This document shows, piece by piece, positions 25,745-34,506 of a stretch of DNA of 64,000 bases. This stretch comes from Ancylobacter oerskovii (GTDB lineage: Bacteria > Pseudomonadota > Alphaproteobacteria > Rhizobiales > Xanthobacteraceae). The stretch covers positions 1-64,000 of the forward strand of contig NZ_JAHBGB010000003.1 of assembly GCF_018390555.1 (NCBI RefSeq), read 5' to 3'. Numbering within the stretch: position 1 is the first letter of the stretch; each line of letters opens with the position of its first letter. The notes under the pieces were generated by a model that was given only the letters and a program-made list of their open reading frames with translations, did not search any database and was not told the origin of the DNA. The translations under genes and the position numbers were made by a program.

Positions 25745-27314
25745 CTATGTTCCTCCCAGGGATTTTTTCGTTGGTCGCGCTGCTGGTGGCGCAGAGCGCG
25801 ACATTGCTTTCGGTCATGGCGTCGCCAGCGAGCTCGCCGTTGATCCGGCCGGCCCGCATGACGAGGATGCGATCGCACAGGCCGATCAGTTCCTGCATCT
25901 CCGAGGAAATGACGATGCAGGAGCGCCCTTCGCGCACCAGCGACTGAATGAAGGCGTAGATCTGGCTCTTATTTGCGATGTCGATGCCCCGCGTGGGCTC
26001 GTCGATGATGAGGACCGAGGGCTCGTTCAGCATCACCTTGGCCAGCAGCAGCTTCTGCTGGTTGCCGCCCGAAAGCTGGCCGGCCTTCGCGTCGCGGCTG
26101 CGCAGGCGGATGTCGTAGCTGGCAACGGCCCGGTCGAGCAGGTCCGCCTCGCCGGCAAGATCGAGGCCGGCGATGGGATGCACCCGATCGAGCGCGGCGA
26201 GGGTGAGGTTCGGCGCCAGCTTCTCCTCGAGCAGCAGGCCCTTGCCCTTGCGGTCCTCCGTCAGGTAGCCGACACCCAGCTTTGCCGCCTGCGCCGGCGA
26301 GTGGAAGCCGACAGGTTTGCCGTGCAGCCGCACCGCGCGGAAGCTTGAGGGCCGCAAACCGAGCAGGCCTTCGAACAACTCGGTCCGCCCGGCACCGATC
26401 ATCCCGGCGAGTCCGAGGATCTCGCCTTTGCGCAGGGTCAGCGAGACGTCCGTGACGAAACCGGGAACGTGCGCGCCTTCGATCTCAAGGGCAGGCGTGG
26501 ACTCGTCCTGGCCGAGCCGCGCCGGATCCTGCCGGGCGGGATAGAGGCTCGCGAATTCGCGCCCGACCATCAGGCTCGCCATGCGACGCGGCGTGAGGCC
26601 GTGGGCGTCGTATGTGCCAACCATCCGCCCGTCGCGCAGCACCGTCACCCGGTCGGCGAGCCGTTCCACTTCGTCGAGCCGGTGGCTGATGTAGAGAATG
26701 GCGACGCCCCGCCGTTTCAGCTCGACAATGATGTCCAGCAGCGGATCGACCTCGTCATGGGTCAGCACGGCGGTTGGCTCGTCGAAGATCACCACGCGCT
26801 GCGTGCCGAGCAGCGCCTTGGCGATCTGCACCAGTTGCCGGTTGGCGAGAGAGATGTCGCGCACGAGGTCGTTCGGCGACACCTTGCAGCCGATCTCGGC
26901 GAGCTGGGCGGCCGCTGCCTCGCGCATCGCCCGCTCGTCGAGCCGGCCGAAACGGGCGATCTCGCGGCCGATGAAGATGTTCTCGGAGACGGTCAACGCC
27001 TCGGCGAGCAGAATCTCCTGATGGACGAGCGCGATGCCGGCCGCCTGCGCGTCCGCCTGCGCGTGGAACTCGGCCGGCGCGCCATCCATGAACAGCGTGC
27101 CCTCGCTTGGCTTCAGATAGCCCGAGAGCAGCCGCATCAGGGTCGACTTGCCGGCGCCGTTCTCGCCGATGACCGCGTGAATCTCGCCCGGCCGCAGGTC
27201 CAGCGACACGTCCGACAGCACCCGCACGCCGCTGAACTCCTTCGCCAGGCGCTCGGCGCGGAGGACGGGGCCGGGCAGGCCGGCCGGGGCGAGAGCGGCG
27301 TGGGCGGCTGTCAT
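25737..27314 (-). CDS. RbsA-like double ATPase of a sugar-type ABC importer
   Basis: A 525-residue protein with two ATPase halves. The first has Walker A GENGAGKSTLMR, a reduced signature DISLANRQLVQIAKAL and FDEPTAVLTHDE. The second has the GMIGAGRTELFEGL loop, the full LSGGNQQKLLLAKVM signature and IDEPTRGIDIANK. The unequal halves are normal for the ribose/xylose group. It overlaps the GntR gene by four bases (ATGA) and the permease gene by eight, giving one tight operon. Confidence 0.95.
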   Translation of the reverse strand: MTAAHAALAPAGLPGPVLRAERLAKEFSGVRVLSDVSLDLRPGEIHAVIGENGAGKSTLMRLLSGYLKPSEGTLFMDGAPAEFHAQADAQAAGIALVHQEILLAEALTVSENIFIGREIARFGRLDERAMREAAAAQLAEIGCKVSPNDLVRDISLANRQLVQIAKALLGTQRVVIFDEPTAVLTHDEVDPLLDIIVELKRRGVAILYISHRLDEVERLADRVTVLRDGRMVGTYDAHGLTPRRMASLMVGREFASLYPARQDPARLGQDESTPALEIEGAHVPGFVTDVSLTLRKGEILGLAGMIGAGRTELFEGLLGLRPSSFRAVRLHGKPVGFHSPAQAAKLGVGYLTEDRKGKGLLLEEKLAPNLTLAALDRVHPIAGLDLAGEADLLDRAVASYDIRLRSRDAKAGQLSGGNQQKLLLAKVMLNEPSVLIIDEPTRGIDIANKSQIYAFIQSLVREGRSCIVISSEMQELIGLCDRILVMRAGRINGELAGDAMTESNVALCATSSATNEKIPGRNIDG

Positions 27315-28027
27315 AGGTCGAACGCCGGCAGCAGCCGGTCGCGCGAGCGCTCGATATGCACGCGCATCGCCTGCCGGGCCGCTTCGGGGTCGCGGGCGGC
27401 GAACGCCGCGAGGATCGCGGCATGCTCGTCCAACGCCTCCTCGGTCACCCGCGCATGGAACATCAGGCGGAAGATGTGGAAATGGGTGTGCTGGTGGGCG
27501 AGCGTCTCGCGGATCAGCTCGTTGCCCGCGACCTCGAGGATCCGGTCGTGGAACAGCGCGTCCTGGCGGGCGAACTGCGAGTAGCGCGCGCGATCATCGG
27601 CACTGCCTTCCCGCGACATCACGCCGGCGGCCTGCGTCAGCCCGGCCAGGATGTCGTCGGTCATCGCCAGCGCCGCCCGCCCGGCCGCATCCGGCTCCAG
27701 CAGCAGGCGCAGCTCGTAGAGTTCGTTGAAGCGGCGGCGGGTGATCTGCGGTGAGGCGCTGTAACCCACCAGGTGAGTTTTCACCACCAATCCCTCGCCT
27801 TCCAGCCGGCCGAGCGCCTCGCGGATCGGGGTCTGCGAAACCGCGAGCTCGCGCACGAGATTGTCGACCGTGATCCGCGCACCCGGCGGGATCTTGAGTG
27901 CCATGAGTCGCGCCAGGATCGCCTCGTAAACCTCCTCGGACAGGCCGGGCGCCCGCTGGATGGCCTGCGAGCCATCACGCGGCGCGGCGGTGAATGCGGG
28001 AGTGGCGAGAGCTTTCGGACTGCGCAC
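27311..28027 (-). CDS. GntR-family (FCD) regulator of the ABC/dehydrogenase divergon
   Basis: A GntR regulator with winged helix EEVYEAILARLMALKIPPGA and SQTPIREALGRLEGEGLV, then an FCD ligand domain with metal-binding His/Asp positions (FHDRILEVAGNELI, then DEHAAILAAF). I place the start at a GTG with AAGGGG six bases before it. The frame is open 111 bases further up to an ATG, but that longer form would code through an AT-rich operator-like sequence, so it is less likely. Position between the importer operon and the alcohol dehydrogenase operon suggests it controls both. Confidence 0.85.
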   Translation of the reverse strand: MRSPKALATPAFTAAPRDGSQAIQRAPGLSEEVYEAILARLMALKIPPGARITVDNLVRELAVSQTPIREALGRLEGEGLVVKTHLVGYSASPQITRRRFNELYELRLLLEPDAAGRAALAMTDDILAGLTQAAGVMSREGSADDRARYSQFARQDALFHDRILEVAGNELIRETLAHQHTHFHIFRLMFHARVTEEALDEHAAILAAFAARDPEAARQAMRVHIERSRDRLLPAFDL

Positions 28028-28087
28028 GGTTTTGCCCCTTGACAACGATCGAGAGCTAGCATGATCTTCCACTTCATTCAATACGAT

Positions 28088-28099
28088 ATCATATACGAT
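28088..28099 (+). promoter_or_regulatory. GntR-type operator candidate
   Basis: ATCATATACGAT is one base away from the perfect dyad ATCGTATACGAT, a pattern common for FadR/VanR-type GntR proteins. A second copy of ATACGAT lies 12 bases to the left. The element sits in a strikingly AT-rich gap between the GntR start and the alcohol dehydrogenase start, so it could control both directions. Confidence 0.6.
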
Positions 28100-28147
28100 T
28101 TCGTGTTGGAAGCGCCATCTGGCTAATTGATTAGCCATATCAAATGG

Positions 28148-29407
28148 ATGAAGTCAGTGACCCCCTTCGCCGCCATCCGGCTGCCCACCGAAATCCTGTT
28201 CGGCAAAGACCAGCGCCATGCGCTGCCCGACGTCGCGCGTCGTCTCGGCTCGCGTGTGCTGATCTGCACCGATGAACGCCTGTCGGGCTCTGCCGAGTTC
28301 GCCCGGATGCGCGGCGGGCTGGAGGCGGCCGGGCTGGCGGTCCGGGTCGACGACCGCGTGCAGCCGGATGTGCCCCGCGACAGCGCGGCGGACTGCGCCG
28401 AGGCCGCCCGGAGCTTCGCCCCGGACCTCGTGATCGGTATCGGCGGCGGCAGCTGTCTCGACATGGCCAAATGCGCGGCGCTTCTCATCAGCCACGGCGG
28501 ACGGCTTCCCGACTATTACGGCGAGTACAGGGTCCCCGGACCCGTGCTGCCAATCATCGCCGTGCCGACGACGGCGGGCACCGGATCGGAAGCGACGCCG
28601 GTGGCGGTGATCTCCGATCCCGACCGCACGCTGAAGGTTGGCATTTCCAGCCCATACCTCATTCCGCGAACCGCAATCTGCGATCCCGACCTGACGCTGT
28701 CCTGCCCGGCCGCGCTCACCGCCATCGCGGGCGCGGATGCGCTCACCCACGCCATCGAGGCGTTCACCGCCGGACGGCGGCCACCTTCGGCCGAGCTCGC
28801 GCAGCGGCACGTCTTCATCGGCAAGAGCGCTCTGACCGATCACTTCGCGCTGCTGGCCATCCGCCTCATCGGCCGCAGCCTGGAGCGCGCCTGCCGCGAT
28901 GGTGGCGATGAGGAAGCACGGGCCGACGTCATGCTGGCCGCGCTCGCCGCCGGCTGCGCCTTCGGCACGGCGGGAACGGCCGCTGCGCACGCGATCCAGT
29001 ATCCGGTGGGTGCGCTCACCCACACCGCGCACGGCCTCGGCGTCGCGACCATGCTGCCCTATGTGATGCGCTTCAACCGTGATGCCGCTCTCGGCGAAAT
29101 GGCGGAGATCGCTATCGCGCTCGGACTTTCCAGCGAAGGCCACTCGCGCGAAGGGCTCGCGGACGCCGCCATCGCCGAGGTGACACGGCTGCTCGCTGCC
29201 ATCGGCATCACCCCCACGCTCGCGGCGCTCGGTCTGCCGGCCGACAAGCTCGGCTGGACCGGCGAGCAGGCGCTCGGCATCGAGCGGTTGATCAAGAACA
29301 ATCCGCGTCCCGTTGCTCCTGCCGATATGCGTCGCCTCATCGACGCGGCCTATACCGGCAACATCGCGGCGGCGGCCGTCGCCCTCGAACAGGAAGCCCA
29401 ATCATGA
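28148..29407 (+). CDS. Iron-containing alcohol dehydrogenase
   Basis: A group III alcohol dehydrogenase of 419 residues. The cofactor site GIGGGSCLDMAK, the PTTAGTGSEATPVAVI block and the metal ligands in GADALTHAIEAF and HAIQYPVGALTHTAHG are all present. It oxidises an alcohol or hydroxy acid with NAD(P). Its stop overlaps the start of an aldehyde dehydrogenase gene (ATGA), so the pair likely converts alcohol to aldehyde to acid. 4-Hydroxybutyrate to succinate would fit, but this is inference. Confidence 0.93.
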   Translation: MKSVTPFAAIRLPTEILFGKDQRHALPDVARRLGSRVLICTDERLSGSAEFARMRGGLEAAGLAVRVDDRVQPDVPRDSAADCAEAARSFAPDLVIGIGGGSCLDMAKCAALLISHGGRLPDYYGEYRVPGPVLPIIAVPTTAGTGSEATPVAVISDPDRTLKVGISSPYLIPRTAICDPDLTLSCPAALTAIAGADALTHAIEAFTAGRRPPSAELAQRHVFIGKSALTDHFALLAIRLIGRSLERACRDGGDEEARADVMLAALAAGCAFGTAGTAAAHAIQYPVGALTHTAHGLGVATMLPYVMRFNRDAALGEMAEIAIALGLSSEGHSREGLADAAIAEVTRLLAAIGITPTLAALGLPADKLGWTGEQALGIERLIKNNPRPVAPADMRRLIDAAYTGNIAAAAVALEQEAQS

Positions 29408-30894
29408 ACATCGCCGCGCCCCCGACTTCCACCTCCGGCGCTTCGCCGCGTATCGATCCGGCCGCCGGCGCGCGCGGCCTCTATATTGACGGGCAATGGT
29501 CCTGGCCGGCCGAATGCGCGGCCATTCCCGTCGTCGATCCGTCGACCGAACAGGTGCTGGCTGAGGTACCGGACGCCACGGTAACGGAAGCAATGGCGGC
29601 GATCGACGCCGCTGTGGCCGCCGCGCCGGGTTGGCGGACGACAAGCCCGCGCCGCCGCTCGGAGATCCTGCGCCGCTGCTTCGAGCTGATGACGGCACGT
29701 GCCGACGATCTGGCCCGCCTGATCTCGCTGGAGAACGGCAAGGCGCTGCGCGACGCACGGGGCGAGGTCGCCTATGCCGCCGAATTCTTCCGCTGGAACG
29801 CCGAGGAGGCCGTGCGCATCGGCGGCGACTTCACTCTCTCGCCCGCCGGCGGCAACCACATCGTCGTCGACTACGAGCCGATCGGCGTCTGCGTGCTGAT
29901 CACGCCGTGGAACTTCCCTGCGGCGATGGCCACGCGAAAGATCGCTCCGGCGCTCGCGGCGGGCTGCACAGCGGTGCTGAAGCCGGCGAGTGAGACTCCC
30001 CTCACCGCCTATGCGCTTGCCACGCTCTATGAGGAGGCCGGCGTCCCGCCTGGCGTGGTCAACGTGATCACCACCACGGCGCCGGGCCCGGTGACCGCCG
30101 CGATGCTGGCCGACCCTCGCGTGCGAAAACTCTCCTTCACCGGCTCGACGCCGGTGGGCCGCACCTTGCTCGCCGAGGCGGCGAAGAGCGTGATCAGCTG
30201 CTCCATGGAGCTTGGCGGCAACGCGCCGCTCATCGTCTTCGACGATGCCGATCTCGACGTGGCGCTAGAAGGCGCCATGCTCGCGAAGATGCGCAATGCC
30301 GGCGAAGCCTGCACCGCCGCCAACCGCATCTATGTGCAGGGCGGCCTCTATGAGCGCTTCACGCAGGAACTCGTCCGCCGCATGGCCGCGCTCAAGGTCG
30401 GACCCGGCCAGGACATCGGGACCGAATGTGGGCCGATGATCACCGCGAAGGCCGTCGACAAGATCGAGCGGTTGGTCGGCGACGCGCTCGCCCGCGGCGC
30501 GCAGCTCCTGTGCGGCGGCGTGAGGCCGGAGGGAGAGGGCTTCTTCTATCCGCCGACGGTGCTCGCCGACGTGCCTGCCGACGCCAAGATGGGATGCGAG
30601 GAGATCTTCGGGCCCGTCGCCGCGCTAAGCCGGTTCGAGACGGAAGACGAGGCGGTCGCGCTCGCCAACGCCACCGAATACGGCCTCGCCGCCTATGTGT
30701 TCACGCGCGATCTGGCGCGCGGGCTCAGGGTGTCGCGCCGGATCGAGACCGGCATGGTCGGCCTCAACCGAGGCCTCGTCTCCGATCCGGCAGCGCCCTT
30801 CGGCGGCACCAAGCAGTCCGGCCTCGGCCGCGAAGGCGGCACCCATGGCGTGCTAGAGTTTCTGGAGGCAAAATACATCGCCACGACGCTCTGA
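29404..30894 (+). CDS. Aldehyde dehydrogenase, succinate-semialdehyde type
   Basis: A 496-residue ALDH. Cofactor block [23 protein letters not shown] loop, general base in SMELGGNAP and the catalytic Cys in [11 protein letters not shown] are intact; the EEIFGP motif and the [15 protein letters not shown]-terminal block match the GabD-like group. It is translationally coupled to the iron-dependent alcohol dehydrogenase before it and probably takes its product. The native substrate is not proven by sequence. Confidence 0.94.
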   Translation: MNIAAPPTSTSGASPRIDPAAGARGLYIDGQWSWPAECAAIPVVDPSTEQVLAEVPDATVTEAMAAIDAAVAAAPGWRTTSPRRRSEILRRCFELMTARADDLARLISLENGKALRDARGEVAYAAEFFRWNAEEAVRIGGDFTLSPAGGNHIVVDYEPIGVCVLITPWNFPAAMATRKIAPALAAGCTAVLKPASETPLTAYALATLYEEAGVPPGVVNVITTTAPGPVTAAMLADPRVRKLSFTGSTPVGRTLLAEAAKSVISCSMELGGNAPLIVFDDADLDVALEGAMLAKMRNAGEACTAANRIYVQGGLYERFTQELVRRMAALKVGPGQDIGTECGPMITAKAVDKIERLVGDALARGAQLLCGGVRPEGEGFFYPPTVLADVPADAKMGCEEIFGPVAALSRFETEDEAVALANATEYGLAAYVFTRDLARGLRVSRRIETGMVGLNRGLVSDPAAPFGGTKQSGLGREGGTHGVLEFLEAKYIATTL

Positions 30895-30908
30895 CCGCCA
30901 GTAGCCGC

Positions 30909-31727
30909 ATGATGACCGACCCATTTCGCACCAGCGACCACGTGCCGGATTTTGACCAACACGTGGTCGCTTACGCTAAGCGCAGCGCGGCGACGCGGGC
31001 ACGCCTGCCGATGCTGTCCGACATCGCCTATGGCCCGTCTCCGGCCGAGAAGCTCGACATTTTCCTCCCGCCGCCGCATCTGGCAACCGGCGCCGTGCAC
31101 ATGTTCGTCCATGGCGGCTATTGGCGCATGTTCGCCAAGGAGGACTTCTCCTTCGTGGCAGAGACTGTCACCGCCGCTGGAGCGATCGCGGTCGTAATCG
31201 ACTACGCGCTTATGCCGTCGGTGGGGATGGCTACAGTGGTTGCGCAGGTGCGGCGCGCACGGGACTGGGTGCTGCGCCATATCCCTGAACACGGCGGCGA
31301 CCCAGAACGTTTTACAATCAGCGGCCATTCCGCTGGCGCGCATCTGGGTGCTCTGTTGCTTGACGCTAGCCAGCCTGTCGGCGTCATTGCAGGTGCGCTA
31401 TTCCTGAGCGGCATCTACGATCTCGCGCCGCTGCGACATTCCTTTCTAAGGGAGCACATCGATATCACCGAGGACGACGTGGAGCGCTTCAGCCCGCTGC
31501 GTATCGCTTATGGCACCTGTCCGGCGGTTTCGATCATGGTTGGCGCCCGTGAAACCTTGCCCTTTCACAAGCAAGCCAGCGACTTTGCCTTCCACCTAAA
31601 GCACGCCGCCATAAAGCGAGACATGCTAACAATTGTGGGAGTGGATCACATGCGCATCGTTGCAGACTTAGCCGACGTTGATAGCAAAGTTGGTACTGCG
31701 CTAGCCGACCTCGTCTCGTTCGCCTGA
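30909..31727 (+). CDS. Alpha/beta hydrolase, kynurenine formamidase-like
   Basis: A cytosolic alpha/beta hydrolase of 272 residues. HGGYWRMF provides the oxyanion loop, GHSAGAHLG the nucleophile Ser, and the late GVDHMRI the His. The HGGYW form is typical of arylformamidase-like esterases. It starts 15 bases after the ALDH gene, so it is part of the GntR-facing operon and may open an ester or amide that feeds the two dehydrogenases. The reading is continuous through the ALDH end in this frame, but only the part from the tandem ATG is family-like. Confidence 0.85.
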   Translation: MMTDPFRTSDHVPDFDQHVVAYAKRSAATRARLPMLSDIAYGPSPAEKLDIFLPPPHLATGAVHMFVHGGYWRMFAKEDFSFVAETVTAAGAIAVVIDYALMPSVGMATVVAQVRRARDWVLRHIPEHGGDPERFTISGHSAGAHLGALLLDASQPVGVIAGALFLSGIYDLAPLRHSFLREHIDITEDDVERFSPLRIAYGTCPAVSIMVGARETLPFHKQASDFAFHLKHAAIKRDMLTIVGVDHMRIVADLADVDSKVGTALADLVSFA

Positions 31728-32462
31728 ACCTCTGTCACTGCATTCCAGCTCTCCTTTCCCATGGAACAGTTTATTACAGTGTCCGCGAAACGGGCAGCAG
31801 GCCAACATGGGGTCGTTTGAGCGTCAGCTTTCTCACTATATCAGCCAGAAGCAGACAGTCCGCGGGCAGCCCCATACCTCCCCCTCGACTGCCCTGCAGC
31901 AAGGTACGCTTTGCGCCCTCATCTCGGTCACAGGGTCTCAAGCCGACGGCTTGAAAGTCAACCTCCGATGAGCCGGGCGCGCATGGCTGAAATGTTGGAC
32001 TTTGTCCGACCGACTCTGTAGTTCCTTTAGATGCGGAATAGCTGCCTCTGGCGCTCTCCTGAGCATCGTTTTCCGAATGAGTTGATGAGTCGGTGCCAGG
32101 GGACCCTGGGAGCCGGGAGTTCGACAGGTCGATCGATAACGATATCGCTCGATGAACGATGCTTACATTGGCATCGCGAACTTGGCAGGCAGACAATCTG
32201 GAGCAGAGCTGCCGCTACCCCGTCGCCGATGTGGGGGAGGATGATCGAGTGGCGCAATTGTCGGTCGACGATTCCCCAAGCCTCCACATGGCTCTGCTCG
32301 CTACAAGCGTTCCCTTGAACAGTTCGATGGCCGTGGGGGCTTGCCGATCAATATGGCGGGGATGAAAACCAGCAGCGGCTAGCGAACCACCCACAATACT
32401 GAACAGAGAGAATTCAATCCTGTAAGTTAACGGGCAGCGTTAATCGGTCCAGATACTCGCCG
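31728..32462. other. Unassigned AT-richer stretch before the EthD gene
   Basis: These 735 bases are less GC-rich than their neighbours. Short frames exist on both strands, including one of 140 codons leftward, but none has a recognisable domain, a good ribosome site or coding-type base use. It may be decayed mobile or regulatory DNA. Its last 36 bases carry a perfect palindrome described separately. Confidence 0.4.
32427..32443 (+). promoter_or_regulatory. 17-bp palindromic operator before EthD/bdcA
   Basis: TTAACGGGCAGCGTTAA is a perfect six-base dyad with a five-base spacer, 19 bases before the EthD start. The form is typical of TetR-family operators. In Escherichia coli bdcA is controlled by the TetR-type BdcR; no TetR gene is visible here, so the regulator would act from elsewhere or has been lost. 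Confidence 0.55.
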
Positions 32463-32762
32463 ATGGCACATGCAACACTGATCGTCACGTGCAGCGGCGG
32501 CACCTACTTCGATCGCGACCATTACGTCGACGTCCACCTGCCCTTGGCGCTTTCCTGCTGGCAGCGGTACGGGCTGGAGAGCACCTCCGCGTTCTTCCCA
32601 CGTGACGCCAACGCCGCGGATGTTTCCGTCGGCATCTACCGGTTCCGCGACGAGGACGCGCTGCGCGCCGCGCTGGCATCGACCGAGACGGAGGCCGTGA
32701 TGGCGGACGTTCCCCGCTTCACGGATGCAACGGTGTCACGGGCCGCGGGCACTCCGCTCTGA
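32463..32762 (+). CDS. EthD-like dimeric alpha-beta barrel protein
   Basis: A 99-residue protein with the EthD pattern: an opening strand (ATLIVTCSGGTYFDRDHYVDVH), the HLPLALSCWQRYGL helix and a closing VSVGIYRFRDEDALRAAL. Members are small dimeric barrels, some needed for ether degradation and others of unknown role. It is 83 bases before the BdcA-like reductase gene and shares its promoter. The ribosome site is weak. Confidence 0.8.
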   Translation: MAHATLIVTCSGGTYFDRDHYVDVHLPLALSCWQRYGLESTSAFFPRDANAADVSVGIYRFRDEDALRAALASTETEAVMADVPRFTDATVSRAAGTPL

Positions 32763-32845
32763 TCGCGCCGGTTGGCGCTTGGGCAAAGCCGACAGCGCGC
32801 GCCACTCACCGATCAGTATCTTTCTCCAATCTCAGGGCTGGCACG

Positions 32846-33556
32846 ATGGAATTCGCGGATCGCAAGGTCTTCGTCGTCGGCGGCAGCCGCGGCATCGGTG
32901 CCGCGATCGTGCGGCGTTTCGCTGCTGCTGGCGCGACGGTGGTGTTCACCTATGCCGCCTCCGCCGGCGCGGCCGACCGGCTGGCCGCGGAGACCGGCGC
33001 GCAAGCGCTCCAGGCGGACGCGGGCGCGCGCGATGAGCTGATCGCGGCGGTCCGTGACGCCGGCCCGATCGACATCTTCGTCTACAATGCCGGTCTGCTG
33101 GTGCTCGGCGATCCGCTGGCGCTGGATGCCGACGAGGTCGACCGCATGATCGACGTCAACGTACGGGGTGCCTATTTCGGCAGCGTGGAGGCGTCGCGCC
33201 TGATGCCCGAAGGCGGGCGCATCCTCATCATCGGATCCGATACCGCCGACAGCACGCCGTTCCCCGGACTTGCCGCCTATGTGCTGACCAAGGCGGCGAT
33301 GCAGGGCATGGCGCGCGGCCTGGCATGCGATCTGGGTCCGCGCGACATCACGATCAACGTAGTCCAGCCAGGCCCTACCGATACCGACATGAACCCGGCC
33401 AATGGTCCGCGCGCGTCGGGCATGCTCGAGCCGATGGCTATCAAGCGCTACGGCACCGCCGACGAGGTCGCGAGCCTGACGCTCTATCTCGCTGGAACGC
33501 AGGCACGCGGGATCACGGGCGCCATGCACACGATCGACGGCGGCTTCGCCGCCTGA
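32846..33556 (+). CDS. bdcA: BdcA-like short-chain dehydrogenase
   Basis: An SDR of 236 residues with close resemblance along its length to Escherichia coli BdcA: VGGSRGIGAAIVRRF, MPEGGRILIIGSDTADS, the AYVLTKAAMQGMARGLA catalytic segment, ITINVVQPGPTDTDMNPA and the closing ITGAMHTIDGGF. BdcA binds cyclic di-GMP and promotes biofilm dispersal. Whether this copy does so, or simply reduces a carbonyl, cannot be told. It lies behind an EthD gene and a palindromic operator. Confidence 0.85.
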   Translation: MEFADRKVFVVGGSRGIGAAIVRRFAAAGATVVFTYAASAGAADRLAAETGAQALQADAGARDELIAAVRDAGPIDIFVYNAGLLVLGDPLALDADEVDRMIDVNVRGAYFGSVEASRLMPEGGRILIIGSDTADSTPFPGLAAYVLTKAAMQGMARGLACDLGPRDITINVVQPGPTDTDMNPANGPRASGMLEPMAIKRYGTADEVASLTLYLAGTQARGITGAMHTIDGGFAA

Positions 33557-33750
33557 ATTCCGGCATTCACCCAGGTGGCCAAGCAGACGAAGCGGACACG
33601 AACGCTCAGTCCGACAGCGTCAGCGTCTGTGTCACCTATCGGGGACGACGCGGCAGATCACGAGCCGCACACCGCCTGAACACCGACCACCAACCCACCC
33701 CAACCCCGGGACTGGAGACGTGCGCCTCCATCACAGAAAGGAACCATGCC

Positions 33751-34331
33751 ATGAAGTTCATCACCGACGCGAAGTTTCCGGATCGGGACTGGCTCAGGAC
33801 CTACTACTATCTGCGCTTCGCAGTCTCCGTCATCTGGGTCGCGCTCGCCTTCACGGTCGCGAAGGCCATGCCGCCGCTGGCCGCGGTGATGCTCGTCGCT
33901 TATCCCGCGTGGGACGCGCTGGCGAACTTTATCGATGCCAACCGGAGCGGCGGCCTGGCCAGGAACAAGATCCAGATGCTGAACTTTGTCGTCAGCGTGG
34001 TGACGGCGGTCGCCGTCGCGGCGACCCTGCCGCACGGCATGCACGCGGTGCTTCAGATCTTCGGCGTGTGGGCGGTGCTCTCCGGCCTCTTCCAGCTTCT
34101 CACCGGGGTACGCCGCTGGAGTCCTATGGCGCGCAGTGGGCCATGATCTTGAGCGGCGCCCAATCGGGGCTCGCTGGAGCGTACATGCTCAGCAAGGCCG
34201 TTGGCACGGCGCCGGTCAGCATCGCCGACATCGCGGCCTACGCCGCCTTCGGCGCCTTCTACTTCCTCATTTCTGCGGTCTCGCTGACCATCAGCGACGC
34301 GCGTCGGCGCTCGAAGGCCGTTGCGATCTGA
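33751..34331 (+). pseudogene. Frameshifted DUF308-like membrane protein
   Basis: The first frame codes for four membrane segments (LRFAVSVIWVALAFTVAKAM, then PLAAVMLVAYPAWDALAN and two more) and ends abruptly after VRRWSPMARSGP. The next frame continues the family sequence at once: SYGAQWAMILSGAQSGLAGAYM and a last membrane helix. One base is missing near position 34120, in CGCTGGAGTCC. The total length is two bases over a multiple of three, which agrees. The whole would be about 193 residues. It may be a recent mutation or a sequencing error. Confidence 0.75.
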
Positions 34332-34506
34332 CGTGCGTCTCCGACGCCTCTGGCGCCGGAATGGCTGGCGCCGGCTGCAGGCCGACCAAGACGCTCGTGG
34401 CGAACGCCTATGCATTCCAGACCTCGCGGCGCCACCGTCCGCGCGAACGCGCCAGCACCGATCTTGGAATTTCTCCGGGAACCTTGAGTCATTTCAGGGC
34501 CGCACA

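Noticed and set aside
28154..29401. A 415-codon leftward frame opposite the iron-dependent alcohol dehydrogenase gene
   Set aside because: It is the mirror of a clear, motif-complete gene; GC-rich DNA often leaves the opposite strand open. It has no family pattern or ribosome site.
30426..30908. A longer start for the formamidase-like hydrolase, inside the ALDH gene
   Set aside because: The extra 160 residues are Arg-rich out-of-phase reading of the ALDH gene; family homology begins at the tandem ATG.
31774..32196. A 140-codon leftward gene before EthD
   Set aside because: Ser/Gly/Pro-rich with no domain and poor start; treated as non-coding.
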